Shown here piece by piece: positions 11,164-25,680 of a DNA stretch of 64,000 nucleotides (positions within the stretch are counted from its first letter, which is position 1; each line of letters starts with the position of its first letter). Where the stretch lies: assembly GCA_025201365.1 (NCBI GenBank), contig JAIXMF010000007.1, forward strand, positions 372,001-436,000, read 5' to 3'. Source of the stretch: Syncephalis plumigaleata. Taxonomy: Eukaryota > Zoopagomycota > Zoopagomycetes > Zoopagales > Piptocephalidaceae. Below the pieces are notes generated by a model. That model saw nothing but the letters and a program-made list of their open reading frames with translations, had not been told where the DNA came from and did not search any database. Both the position numbers and the translations under genes were made by a program.

Positions 11164-12181
11164 AATAGCTGCTACACACAATACTTGCCAATAGTAAACG
11201 AAAAAAGAAAAGTATAAAGGAGAAATTAGGTTATGTGCGTGTATGTGTGTGTGACGCACTACAGATGAAAGAAATCCGCATAGACGTGCATGATCATTGT
11301 TAGAACTGTAGTTTTCTTTGTTATCCTTGTTGTCGCCATTATGATACATCAATGCTGCTCATATTCATCTTGTTGATTATGATATTCCTTAAAAATCTAC
11401 TACTCAAATCTGCTTGGCAATAATGCATTAATGATAGAGTTCTTTGTTTAATGAATTGTATTGTTTAACGATTCATCATAGTCATATGATGTGCGATATA
11501 CATGTAGTCGCGCATATCTTTGCCATATCAACAAAGCAATGCTTAATGCAAATTTAGATTGGCTACAAACATGAGCGTTGCATTTGGTAGTCGACATTAT
11601 TACCGCGTTTAATAAATCATAAGATGCATGAAACAAAAAGAACCAGCAAGATTAAGTAGATGTCTTTGTTCCGTTAATAATAGAATGGGCTACATCTTGC
11701 ATATTCATTAATGATCTGCTTAATGTTCTTTGTTCTAAGGCCACTGGAATTCCAACAACAATAGAATGTTTCCGTATTTCATTGTTTCCAATATCTGCAT
11801 GTTCTCCTGAGAGTACATTTACATGATACAGAGTTACCCGTTTATTACTTGTAGTAGTAGTAATAGTAGTAATAATATGTCAGTCTAATAGAATGTTGAA
11901 CGGTTAACATGTGAATAGCCGAATGTACCGATCGAATAGATGATACGGATATGCATGCATACTCGCATGCAGCATTCAAGTACTATTCATGGGAACTAGT
12001 CGCGTTACCTTATTCGAATAGAAACAATGCATCTTGCTATTTTTACTTGGTCATCCGACTTGACGGGCGATTTATGATATTTAAAAGAACCGCATTACAT
12101 GGTAACTAGAGTTAACGCTAAACCACTTCATATCAATCTTTTTGCTCATTCTTGCATCTACAAACGATACTTGATTCAATG
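11164..12181. other. Spacer between RS protein and P450
   Basis: About 1 kb between divergently transcribed genes. Apart from one stretch open on the minus strand (11652-11879), I see no gene. There is a (TAG)n/(TAA)n run near 11850-11877, the palindrome-like GCATGCATACTCGCATGC near 11953-11970, and AT-rich sequence. Promoters of both flanking genes must lie here. Confidence 0.4.
11652..11879 (-). other. Unexplained open stretch, possible terminal exon
   Basis: A frame open for about 75 codons without an early ATG, ending in TAA. It reads VNVLSGEHADIGNNEIRKHS, then VVGIPVALEQRTLSRSL and MQDVAHSIINGT. The balanced composition after a low-complexity Thr run looks more like coding sequence than AT-rich spacer. 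It could be the last exon of a small or decayed gene. I recognise no family. Confidence 0.2.
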
Positions 12182-14091
12182 ATGGCGTTGTTACTGGAAA
12201 ATACGCATTTGACACTTGTCAAGTACATACCCGTAGTTGGCCTGTTGTTCATCCTGCTATGTTTGATAGTTCGTCGGTTGAAATTTACAAAATCACCTGG
12301 TATGTAAATCAAGTTTATATACGTGTCACACACACATTAATGGCTTACCTAAACATTCGTACGTGCAGGCTATCCTGGTCCACAACCGGAATTCCTATTT
12401 GGCAATTTCCGTAATGTCATCCTACATTATGGTTCCTTCCATCAAGCATCACTTGCCCTACACGAGCGATATGGCGACTTTTACGAGTTCTTTTTCGGAT
12501 TTCATCGAGTATACGTTGTCTCGGATAACACCTTGATACAACGACTGATAACCAAGGATGTAAGTCTACTCTATTGACATTTTGACATGATCACAACTAG
12601 GCTAACACATTATATAGCGGAATGCATTGGCACAAAACGTATGGACAGTTAAATACTTTAGCAAACTCATTCCCTATGGATTGATTGCACTCACTGGTAA
12701 GTAGAAGAGAGAGAGGAGAGAGGAATATGCTCGTGATATTCAGTTATAACTACTAAATCATGCTTCTTTATGTTATACTTGCTTTCATCGAATAGGTAAC
12801 GAGTACAAGCGGCATTCTCGTTTAATCCGCCCATTTATGTCGAATAGTCGATTACGCGCCAGTATTCCATTCATGGTGCAAAGCATGAAGCATCTAGTCG
12901 AGCACTGGCAGTCTCGTTGTTGTGATAGACTGTATAATTTCCGTGAAGACATGAATACACTTGCACTCGAGCAACTAATGCGACTATTATACGGCCAGCA
13001 AATGAACCTCTTCACCGATGATCTCGCTTCTACTGGTCGACAAGATACGCAACGTGCTCAACAACTTGCCAATGCCGTGCAAGTACTTTTCCGTGCCACC
13101 GCCGAGTATATGATCTCGCTCAATTTACGTGTTCGACTATTCGGTCATTCGAAACAAGTTCATCAGGCTGCAAAGTTACTTTCCGATGAAGTGAACATGC
13201 TACGAGAAGAGCACGCGCAGAAAACGGCTACATCATCGGGAGATACATTCGAGAATACCAGTCTAGTGGCCATTCTATTCGATGGTGACGAGCCATTCAC
13301 GCATAAAGAAATTTGCGATGAAATCTTCGTATTTACCATGGCCAGTCTCGAATCAGTTAGCTATTCCTATGAGGTGAGTATTCTTGTCTCTTCTACTATC
13401 GTTATGATTGCTAACCGATCATACTAGTGGATACTCTATCATTTGGCAGGTCGATTTGACGTACAAGAACGTCTACGTCAAGAGATTGCACAATTAACCG
13501 GTGGCAACCATCCGTATATCAATTATGATCAAATGCAACCTGCCTCTGCACCTTATCTCGATGCTGTCTATCGGGAATGCATTCGTCTGTCGTATATTGC
13601 ACCGGCTTTCGCACGTACAACCACACGTCCAATCGATGTAGGCGAGCATTGTATTCCTAGCGATGCCACCATTATATTCCCGGTCTCCGTACTACATCGC
13701 GATACACGCATATGGGGCTCGGATGCGAACGAGTTTAAACCCGAGAGATGGTTGAATATCTCGTTGGAAACACGTCAGTCGTATATGCGTGCCATATACA
13801 ACTTTGGTAAGTAATAATGGTAGCCTTTTTGTTTTCATTGTGTCATTCATTGCTCATATTCATATCATTGTTTGTTCTCCTCGTTATTCAGGTGGTGGCG
13901 AACGACAATGCTACGGACAACGACAAGCCACCATGCAATTAAAGCTGTTCCTAGCGGTGGTCACCTTCTATTTCCGATTGAACGCCATTCCATCCGAGCT
14001 CTACACGGATGCCACGGAACAAGCAGGTTTCCTATCGAGAACTGCGTGTCCATGGGTCATACTTGGTCCTATAATGCCTACGCCAGCATAA
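12182..14091 (+). CDS. Cytochrome P450 monooxygenase
   Basis: Six exons (12182-12299, 12369-12559, 12618-12696, 12796-13373, 13428-13806, 13892-14091) give an uninterrupted 514-residue protein, the usual P450 length. An N-terminal membrane anchor (KYIPVVGLLFILLCLIV) is followed by a proline hinge (SPGYPGPQPE). The I-helix region is TMASLESVSYSYEWILYH, with Ser/Glu where many P450s have (A/G)Gx(D/E)T. The K-helix ExxR is ECIR, the PERF-like motif is FKPERW, and the heme-binding loop is FGGGERQCYG with the thiolate Cys. It should be an ER-anchored haem-thiolate oxidase. Substrate cannot be read from sequence; it is not an obvious CYP51, whose signature motifs are missing. The gene is convergent with INO80. 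Confidence 0.93.
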
Positions 14092-14275
14092 TTGTTTGTT
14101 ACAAATGATTACAGCAATAAACATTTTACTACCAATAACAATACTGTTTTATTATTATCAACATATTTCATAGTATAATGTATTCCTTTTTCAAATGAGT
14201 TTATAAACAAAACAAGCAAAACAAAACAAACAAGAGAAACAAGGCAGCGAATGATGAATGAACAAACGAGTGCAA

Positions 14276-19096
<4,821 letters not shown>

Positions 19097-20540
19097 TGCC
19101 CGGTGGCTATATGAATACTCGTGAATCTGGTCAGTATCGTGCAATGTCACGATATTAAATCTGAATTTAAAGGAAAAGAAAGGAAATGATAATAATAATA
19201 ATAATACAGGTTTATTCCAACCAGTTAACATTGTTAGGCTTTAACTTTTATTTGTATTAATTACAGTGTTTTTCCATCCAATTTGCGCATTTATCCTTTA
19301 ACGTTTGCAGTTCATTAATAATTAGATTAACACAATTGTTAACACCATTATCACATTGCTATTATTATTGAGTAGTTGTCATTGCCCTAGCAGTTGAGGG
19401 AGGTGTTAATGATCGCGATATCATTTATTGCAATTAGTGATAATAAATAATAGACACGTTGATAGAACTTACATATCTTGGATGCAAAGCGATAATAATC
19501 ACGGATAAGTTGTTTTCCGCTGTTTGATCCTCGTTGTTGCACTGATCCTTCATTTATTGAACATCTGAAGGTAGCAACACTTTGATGAAATGTATCTATG
19601 AATATACGTAATCCTTTCTGAGATGCGCTCCTTATTGCTCATTATTACTCCCCTGTCACTCCTGCATCATGAGATTGGTATCTATGTTGGTATTACAGCC
19701 ATGTCCCTTCAACACTCGCCATAGTTTCAATATTGAATAATGTTACATTATCCACTATAAATATGGGTCCTATTTTGTACGAACTGAATAAACTTATCTT
19801 CATCTTCCAGTTCAATCGTCCCTATTACCCTCTACTCACTCTACCTTATTGTATATCGCGTACACATTGTGCTTGAGCAAATCGAGCAACCATAGCTCCC
19901 ACACTATCAATGAGAAAGTGTCCTACTACTTGTCATGATCCCTTACGGTAAGTATACCTCATTACACTTTGATATTTATTACAGTATACTAACTCATTAT
20001 TCTATTAGATGCACACATCAAAAAATATAAAGAGGACATGCAAGTTAAAGGATTCGAGTATCGTTTGTGGAATCGGGGTTATGGTTGCTCGTCTGGATTT
20101 CACTCAAATCACTAACTGCCTTCGTAGTGGAACCGATGTTCCAACACACCCTCATCCAAGTGTCGTTGCTTCCAATCATTCAAGATCAAGGAGGACAAGG
20201 ACATCGAGGAACCAAACAACAAATAACAAATTAACCCGGTTGTATCGTCAACCACCCCAGTTCTTCTCCAAAAGGGAGAGGGGCTGGGAAACAGAATACG
20301 GGAGTACTTGTAAGTGTTATTATTATTTATTCATAAAACAGAAGGCTAACTGCGCAAATTGGATGGAAAAAGCCTGTAGATTTCATCACATTGCAGTTGG
20401 AATGCAGCCATTGTGATATTTGAAGCGTAAAAAATAAACCCCCTTCTAATTAGCATACTATCATTTGTGTATCATTAGATAGAGAGGAATAGGCTTTACT
20501 ATAATGAGTAATATGGATAAAACTGGTTAAGTTTATATGA
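19097..20540. other. Ill-defined region with possible small genes
   Basis: Upstream of INO80. On the minus strand, 19262-19560 has two exon-like pieces joined by a well-formed intron (GTAAGT...CTGCTAG) ending KDKCANWMEKHC before a stop. On the plus strand, 19950-20416 has exon-like sequence ending NCANWMEKACRFHH, with several frames partly open around 20009-20320. A 20-nt identical segment (19269-19288 minus, 20352-20371 plus) links the two. I cannot define a gene or a function with confidence, and missing bases may have scrambled the frames. Confidence 0.3.
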
Positions 20541-20672
20541 AATAATAGCGCTATTTTAATTTTAAATAGCGTTTTATTGATGAGAGGCCAAAAATCTTTA
20601 TAAAGGAGCCGGTGAGTCCAGCTCACCGGCGACCACTACTTTTCTCCTTTATTCGTTTGTTGGCCATCTCTC
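20541..20672 (+). repeat. Left direct repeat of the DIRS/Ngaro-like element
   Basis: 132 bp, same as 24751-24882. Contains two perfect inverted repeats: CGCTATTT...AAATAGCG (20549-20571) and GCCGGTGAG-TCCAG-CTCACCGGC (20608-20630). A TATAAA box between them (near 20598) suggests it carries the element promoter. Confidence 0.9.
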
Positions 20673-20772
20673 GGCAAACAACTGAATAAAGCGTTCTAGC
20701 AAGTCAAAATTTTTATTGAAGAATATTCTTATCTTTATCTATCTATATTTCCATATATATTTATTTTATAAC

Positions 20773-21798
20773 ATGTCAGACGGGACAAGTCAACAGAATT
20801 TCGAAGACGAAGAGCCTGCTGCTGTGCGCATATGTCAGGAGGATATGGCCGCTATAGCAGATCTAGTGTCTCAAAGGATGTTACAGAACCCCCACCGCCC
20901 AACTGGAGCTTCGGATCGTGCAAACAATAATGGTCTGCAGGCGAACGGTACGAGGGCAGGTGTTAGTCAGGAGGCCGAAGCACCCGGTCTAATACAGGAG
21001 GGTGTCCAAGATGTTGAACGGGCACGACAGGTTGCACAAATTATGCAACGCGAGAGGGAACAGCGGGAGGCGAGCGAGAATCAGCTAGACCCTGATGAAG
21101 CGTCCGAGGACGAGGACCCTCGTGGGAATGAAAAAATTGCAAACGAAAAAGAAGCGGAAGTTCCAGTGGAGTTCGATCCAACATCGCCAGAACTTGTCGA
21201 ATTTTTGCTTCGGATTACGCGTTTCTACGAATCGCCGTCGGAATATGCTCAGACGCACGAATTATTGACTCCCTTCTTGGGTTTTATTCCCATTGTTAAT
21301 TATGTGGATCCACGACCGCAAAATCTCTCAACCATTCACGATGAAATTTTCCCAAAGTTAACGGGAGAAGGACAGCGGGAGGGACGCGCGATGTTATCGC
21401 TGGTTTTGTACATCATCAGAACCATGCAGGCATGGTCAGCTTGGAACGTTGAGTTGAAGAAAGGATCGCCTGGGTATTTGATAGTAGCCAGCATCCTACA
21501 GGTGATAGAGCGTACCGTACTTACCCGCTATTCGATGGTGAGAGCTCGTTTGGATTTGAACGACGACGCTATTCGACAGGTGGAGTCTAGATTGGATTCG
21601 GTCGGTATGATTCGATACACATACAATACCCAAGCTGAGATACTCCGTGCGCTGAGGAAGAAGGAAAGTATGCAGGCTCATCGAACTGCAAACCAATCGT
21701 CTAGCAGCAAACCAAAGGCTTCCACGGCTACCGACGCCAAGAAACCCGCCAATACAACTCGAAACGGCGGTCCGGCGGGCGGTGCCGGTCATGCCTGA
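20773..21798 (+). CDS. Gag-like protein of the DIRS/Ngaro-like element
   Basis: Start set at MSDGTSQQNFEDEEPAAVRI. About 340 residues: an acidic, Gln/Glu-rich N-terminal half, a helical middle part (SPELVEFLLRITRFYESPSE, LSLVLYIIRTMQAWSAWNVE) and a basic, Thr/Lys/Gly tail. There is no zinc knuckle. Its position upstream of the polymerase frame, overlapping it by 17 nt, matches the ORF1 of YR retroelements. It looks whole. Confidence 0.65.
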   Translation: MSDGTSQQNFEDEEPAAVRICQEDMAAIADLVSQRMLQNPHRPTGASDRANNNGLQANGTRAGVSQEAEAPGLIQEGVQDVERARQVAQIMQREREQREASENQLDPDEASEDEDPRGNEKIANEKEAEVPVEFDPTSPELVEFLLRITRFYESPSEYAQTHELLTPFLGFIPIVNYVDPRPQNLSTIHDEIFPKLTGEGQREGRAMLSLVLYIIRTMQAWSAWNVELKKGSPGYLIVASILQVIERTVLTRYSMVRARLDLNDDAIRQVESRLDSVGMIRYTYNTQAEILRALRKKESMQAHRTANQSSSSKPKASTATDAKKPANTTRNGGPAGGAGHA

Positions 21799-23770
21799 TT
21801 CGAACTCGCCACCTCCAGGCGATCGGCCCCTGCACTTAAGTGTAAGATCGGCCTGGAAACGGTGGCATCATATAGGGGCGAGCGGAAGAGTGTTGAAGTG
21901 GATCCGGCGTGGTGTGACGGTACCTTGGGCGGCAGCAGGCGCGCCCTCACCTTTTCATCATCAATCCTACCAAGCCCGCGACCCAGCGGAAGTCCAGTTC
22001 CTCGAATTGGAAGTTCAACGATTATTGCAAGCCGGTGCAATAATCGAAATCCCAGAGAGTCAAGCCAAATACGTCTCACCAACCTTCTTGATTCCTCGCA
22101 AACCGCAAGGCTATCGACTGATAATCGACCTACGTTATTTGAATCAGCATTGTCAGGAAATGCCTATGCGATACGAAGACCTGCGCGTGTTAAAATATCT
22201 GGCACAACCCAACGACTCCGCTATCGCCTTCGATTTAAAGGACGGCTATCTAGCAGTAGGAATCAGGCCCAGTCAGCAACAGTACTTCCAAACGAAGATA
22301 CTAGGAAGGTATTACCAGTATCAGACTCTACCGTTCGGTTGGAACCTGTCTCCTTATTTCTTCGTCAAGGTAATGCGACCCATGGTACGGCATTTGCGCG
22401 TGCTAGGTCTGCGGTGTCTAGCTTACTTGGACGATTTTCTGATCCTACTCGACCATCAGCAGAAGAAGGAAAGATGGCCACAAAAGGTACAGCTATTGTT
22501 GAGGAGCTTAGGTCTACGAGCGCATCCAACAAAATGTACTTGGACACCTACGCGAGTCATAGATCATCTCGGTTATCGGTTAGATTTTGCAAAGATGGAG
22601 TTTCAATTAACCGACGCGTATCGCGAAAAAATAAAGCTTACTTTATTACACGCCTTAAAAGAGTGTGCCAAGAAAACGCGAAAGCTCGACGCAAAGCAGT
22701 TAGCTCAAGTAACAGGCATTGTCATAGCCGCGCGACACGCGATTCCATACATCATGATACATCTCAGAGCGCTATACAACGATCTACGCGGAAAGGAAAG
22801 TTGGAAGGTCAAAGTCAAGGTCAGCAACGCCAGTATACGGGAGATGCGACGAATCTTACGAATCGTGAGCGATCAGCCAGCCGCACCGATAAAGCAACGT
22901 CCAGCACAGTTCACCATTACTACCGACGCGTCAGACGAAGGGTGGGGAGCGACAATGGTGGAAGAAGGAGGACGGGAAAGATTAGCTTACGGTCAGTGGT
23001 CAGAGGAGGAGAAAGAGTTGCACATTGTCCATCGAGAGGCGTTGGGGCTTTTATACGGCGTAACGGCCTTCAAGACTTTCCTACACAATTCCACAGCACA
23101 GGCCCGAATGGACGCGCAGGCATCGATTGGCGCGCTAAATGCACACGCATCTTCCAGCGCTTCCTTGCACAGCATCGTGAGACGCGTATGGGAGCTATGT
23201 CAACGAAACAAGATACAGCTATTGGGGTTGATTCAATATTTGCCAGGAAGATACAACGTAGAAGCGGATTTCTTGTCGCGAATAATACAAAAATCAGATT
23301 GGCAACTACCCAAAGCAATGTTTCAGGAGATAGAAGACGCATACGGACCTCACACAATCGATCGATTCGCAGCCGGATGGAACGCACAGCTACCGCGCTA
23401 CAACTCGCTCAACGTCAACGATGGCTGCGAAGGAGTGGACGCTCTACAGTGGTCATGGAAAGGGGAGAACAACTTCATCAACCCTCCTTTCGGACTCATC
23501 GGGGTAATCCTCAACAAGCTGGTGCGAGATCAGGCGCAGGCTACCGTCTTATTGCCCAAATGGACCAGTCAGCCTTGGTGGCCGTTGGTGCTCAAGCTGA
23601 TGGTTTCCACACTGGAGGTAGACTCACCTCGGGTATGGGCGAACATATTGTCCAACACCGACGTAATGCCGGAGCCTCTCGTCAATCCCGCTTGGAAGAT
23701 ATTGGTAGCCCGGTTGGACGGAGCGAGACTTTGCGCGCCCAGATGGTGCGAAGTTGGATGCAACAACTGA
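21782..23770 (+). CDS. Reverse transcriptase/RNase H of the DIRS/Ngaro-like element
   Basis: 662-residue frame. The RT core shows LIIDLRYLNQHC, AFDLKDGYLAVGI, TLPFGWNLSPYFF and the catalytic YLDDFLIL box. RNase H follows (TITTDASDEGWGATM, HREALGLLYG). The C-terminal part (HTIDRFAAGWNAQLPRYNSL, then FINPPFGLIG and WTSQPWWPLVL) is the methyltransferase-like segment recurrent in DIRS-order polymerases. It looks whole. Confidence 0.9.
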   Translation: MPVMPDSNSPPPGDRPLHLSVRSAWKRWHHIGASGRVLKWIRRGVTVPWAAAGAPSPFHHQSYQARDPAEVQFLELEVQRLLQAGAIIEIPESQAKYVSPTFLIPRKPQGYRLIIDLRYLNQHCQEMPMRYEDLRVLKYLAQPNDSAIAFDLKDGYLAVGIRPSQQQYFQTKILGRYYQYQTLPFGWNLSPYFFVKVMRPMVRHLRVLGLRCLAYLDDFLILLDHQQKKERWPQKVQLLLRSLGLRAHPTKCTWTPTRVIDHLGYRLDFAKMEFQLTDAYREKIKLTLLHALKECAKKTRKLDAKQLAQVTGIVIAARHAIPYIMIHLRALYNDLRGKESWKVKVKVSNASIREMRRILRIVSDQPAAPIKQRPAQFTITTDASDEGWGATMVEEGGRERLAYGQWSEEEKELHIVHREALGLLYGVTAFKTFLHNSTAQARMDAQASIGALNAHASSSASLHSIVRRVWELCQRNKIQLLGLIQYLPGRYNVEADFLSRIIQKSDWQLPKAMFQEIEDAYGPHTIDRFAAGWNAQLPRYNSLNVNDGCEGVDALQWSWKGENNFINPPFGLIGVILNKLVRDQAQATVLLPKWTSQPWWPLVLKLMVSTLEVDSPRVWANILSNTDVMPEPLVNPAWKILVARLDGARLCAPRWCEVGCNN

Positions 23771-24732
23771 ATCTACCTGTCAACGTGAGCGATGAGCAGC
23801 GTGAGCGGCTTATGTTGTTATTCGAACGGCAGTATACAGCAGCATCGTGGAATACATACACTTCGCATGTGACTAATTATACGCGTTTTTGTGAGTTACA
23901 TAACGAGCCGCCATTCCCTTTGCAGGTGGGTACATTAGCAGCTTACATCGCCACAGCCAGTCTGCGAGAACTGGCTCCATCCACAATTCAATCGCGTCTT
24001 TCGGCGCTACGGTCAATCAACGAGCATCTCGGTTTCCCGGAAATCGAGGGCTCGTTGGTTACCCAACTTACTAGAGGATACGCGTCGTGGTCGTACTCGG
24101 AACGACCCACCGTATCCTCCAATCACAACTTTTTCGCATCCTCCTGGCTGGCCCCATTGGTGTCGGGGGATACGCAGTCTCCAAGCCAAAAGGAGCTGCG
24201 CGACCTGGTGGTGGTTTTAGTAGGTTTATTGTGTGGATTGCGCGCGTCCTCTCTGATGAAACTTCAGAAGAGTGACGTGCAATTGGTAGGCCCTACCCTA
24301 CGGGTAGTGGTTCATGGTTCTAAGCGTCATACGCATGAACCTGGACGGCCTATCAACATCGACACCACTAAAACCATCGCCGCCCCCCTCATTCGCCGAT
24401 ACCTGGAGTCGGCATCATACATCAACAACACGGAACCAACGTTTTGGGTTCCCGTGTTCTCCTCTAAAGAGATATTTAGGAGCAGTGTTACAGTTACGGG
24501 GATTCTAAGAGAGGTGTTAAAGCAAGCGGGCGTGCCAGCAGCCGTTGCTAATTCGATGATGTCCCATAGCATTCGACGTACATTCACTTCAGCTACACAC
24601 AGTATTGGTGTAGACGCTTCGCGAATCATGCATTATGGTCTATGGGAGACCATAAGCTCGATGCAAAGGTACGCGCGGCCAGAATATGTCCCTCATCCAT
24701 TTGACTATGCTTTTTATAACTTCATGTTATAA
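23752..24732 (+). CDS. Tyrosine recombinase of the DIRS/Ngaro-like element
   Basis: About 320 residues resembling the phage-integrase/YR fold. There is an N-terminal SAM-like DNA-binding half (TYTSHVTNYTRFCELH, then STIQSRLSALRSINEHLG) and a catalytic half with the first Arg in LLCGLRASSLMKLQ, the HxxR box in SHSIRRTF and a candidate nucleophile Tyr near MQRYARPEY. The same frame stays open far upstream through the polymerase region, back to about 21862, but only this part resembles a recombinase. It should integrate circular or double-stranded cDNA without target-site duplication. Confidence 0.88.
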   Translation, partial: SWMQQLNLPVNVSDEQRERLMLLFERQYTAASWNTYTSHVTNYTRFCELHNEPPFPLQVGTLAAYIATASLRELAPSTIQSRLSALRSINEHLGFPEIEGSLVTQLTRGYASWSYSERPTVSSNHNFFASSWLAPLVSGDTQSPSQKELRDLVVVLVGLLCGLRASSLMKLQKSDVQLVGPTLRVVVHGSKRHTHEPGRPINIDTTKTIAAPLIRRYLESASYINNTEPTFWVPVFSSKEIFRSSVTVTGILREVLKQAGVPAAVANSMMSHSIRRTFTSATHSIGVDASRIMHYGLWETISSMQRYARPEYVPHPFDYAFYNFML

Positions 24733-24750
24733 GACCTCCGGACAATAGGC

Positions 24751-24882
24751 AATAATAGCGCTATTTTAATTTTAAATAGCGTTTTATTGATGAGAGGCCA
24801 AAAATCTTTATAAAGGAGCCGGTGAGTCCAGCTCACCGGCGACCACTACTTTTCTCCTTTATTCGTTTGTTGGCCATCTCTC
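24751..24882 (+). repeat. Right direct repeat of the DIRS/Ngaro-like element
   Basis: Identical in length and, by eye, in sequence to 20541-20672, including both hairpins and the TATAAA box. Confidence 0.9.
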
Positions 24883-25246
24883 CCACCCATCCACAGACCC
24901 TTATGCCTGGTGCGGAGAGTTAACTTTTCTCCTTTATTGTCGGTTTCCTCTTTGCTCACTAGCCTACTAATATTCCCTTTCACCCCCCATTAGCTCACAT
25001 AGTTAACAAATTTTCAATAAAGTTTTTGGCCCCAGGCAATAATGGACAAAAGCGCAAAAAGCGGAAACATTCCGGCAGTAGCAGTTGTATGCATAGCTGT
25101 ATATCTAAAGGAATGGTCTCCAAGTGTGCTTTTGTCAAATAATTCAGGATACTTGCTTTTGTAGATTCTATGTGTGCACCATGTATATTCGTAAACTGCT
25201 GAAGCTGTTGTTGCATAAGGCATAGGCATGAGCGCAATACGATTCC
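24883..25246. other. 3' flank between DIRS-like element and displaced kinase tail
   Basis: No convincing gene. Pyrimidine-rich sequence just after the repeat (CTTTTCTCCTTTATTGTCGG) resembles part of the repeat and may be a remaining terminal segment of the element. The minus-strand frame at 24995-25237 lies directly 3' of the kinase tail stop and is more likely 3' UTR than protein. Confidence 0.35.
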
Positions 25247-25406
25247 CTATTGGGATCCCAATGTGCTGCTAGATGCAATGGGCACATTCCGTTGATTGTT
25301 GTTCCGTGATCCAGATCCAAATCTAATAGATCCTATACCTTCAGTAATTGTTGCTTGTTGGGTGGATATTCTTGATGACATGGTTGGTTGCATTCTAGGT
25401 GGTGGA
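25247..25406 (-). pseudogene. Displaced C-terminal tail of the secreted kinase-like gene
   Basis: Minus-strand sequence continuing the kinase frame across the chromovirus insertion. It reads on from the kinase ending ...ILNGANP with PPRMQPTMSSRISTQQATIT, then EGIGSIRFGSGSR and ASSSTLGSQ before a TAG at 25247-25249. The insertion duplicated GTGGA (25402-25406 and 36103-36107). Counting one copy of that duplication, the reading frame is continuous. About 50 polar, Ser-rich residues have therefore been cut from the kinase. Confidence 0.7.
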
Positions 25407-25639
25407 TGCAACAAGTAGACACACAAAACCGTATATAATCGCAGCGTAATAAGTATAAGCTAATAACCTCTCACGGCAATTAACTATTGCCAATTGCGGT
25501 TGCTACTATCATTACTACATTATAATTTTGTTCAAATATTTTATTATAAATAAAGAAAGCCTCCGCCATAACAGCGGGAAGGGCATCATTCATACTCTAA
25601 TCCTTATTGTCTAAGTAGCAGTAGCTTTCACTTGTTACA
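25407..25639 (+). repeat. 5' LTR of outer chromovirus
   Basis: 233 bp, TG...CA. Contains the polyadenylation-like AATAAA-type sequence (TATAAATAAAGAAAG) and matches 35870-36102 by eye. Confidence 0.93.
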
Positions 25640-25640
25640 G

Positions 25641-25652
25641 TGGTAGCAACGG
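25641..25652 (+). other. Primer-binding site of outer chromovirus
   Basis: TGGTAGCAACGG lies one base after the LTR. TGGTAGC is complementary to the 3' end (GCTACCA) of initiator-methionine-type tRNAs. The inner element has the same site at 27306-27317. Confidence 0.6.
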
Positions 25653-25680
25653 TAGTCAACGCAACATTTGTCTGCGTTAG

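Larger units (their letters stand above)
20541..24882 (+). mobile_element. DIRS/Ngaro-like tyrosine-recombinase retroelement
   Basis: About 4.3 kb bounded by identical 132-bp direct repeats (20541-20672, 24751-24882). It contains a gag-like frame, a reverse transcriptase/RNase H frame with the C-terminal domain typical of DIRS elements, and a tyrosine recombinase frame. No LTR-type integrase or protease is present. The three frames overlap, as is usual for this order. Direct rather than inverted terminal repeats favour the Ngaro/PAT branch over DIRS-1. The element looks whole, with no breaks I can see, and the identical repeats suggest a young insertion. The exact outer ends (possible B1/B2 split repeats) are not resolved. 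Coding GC is visibly higher than in the flanks. Confidence 0.88.
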
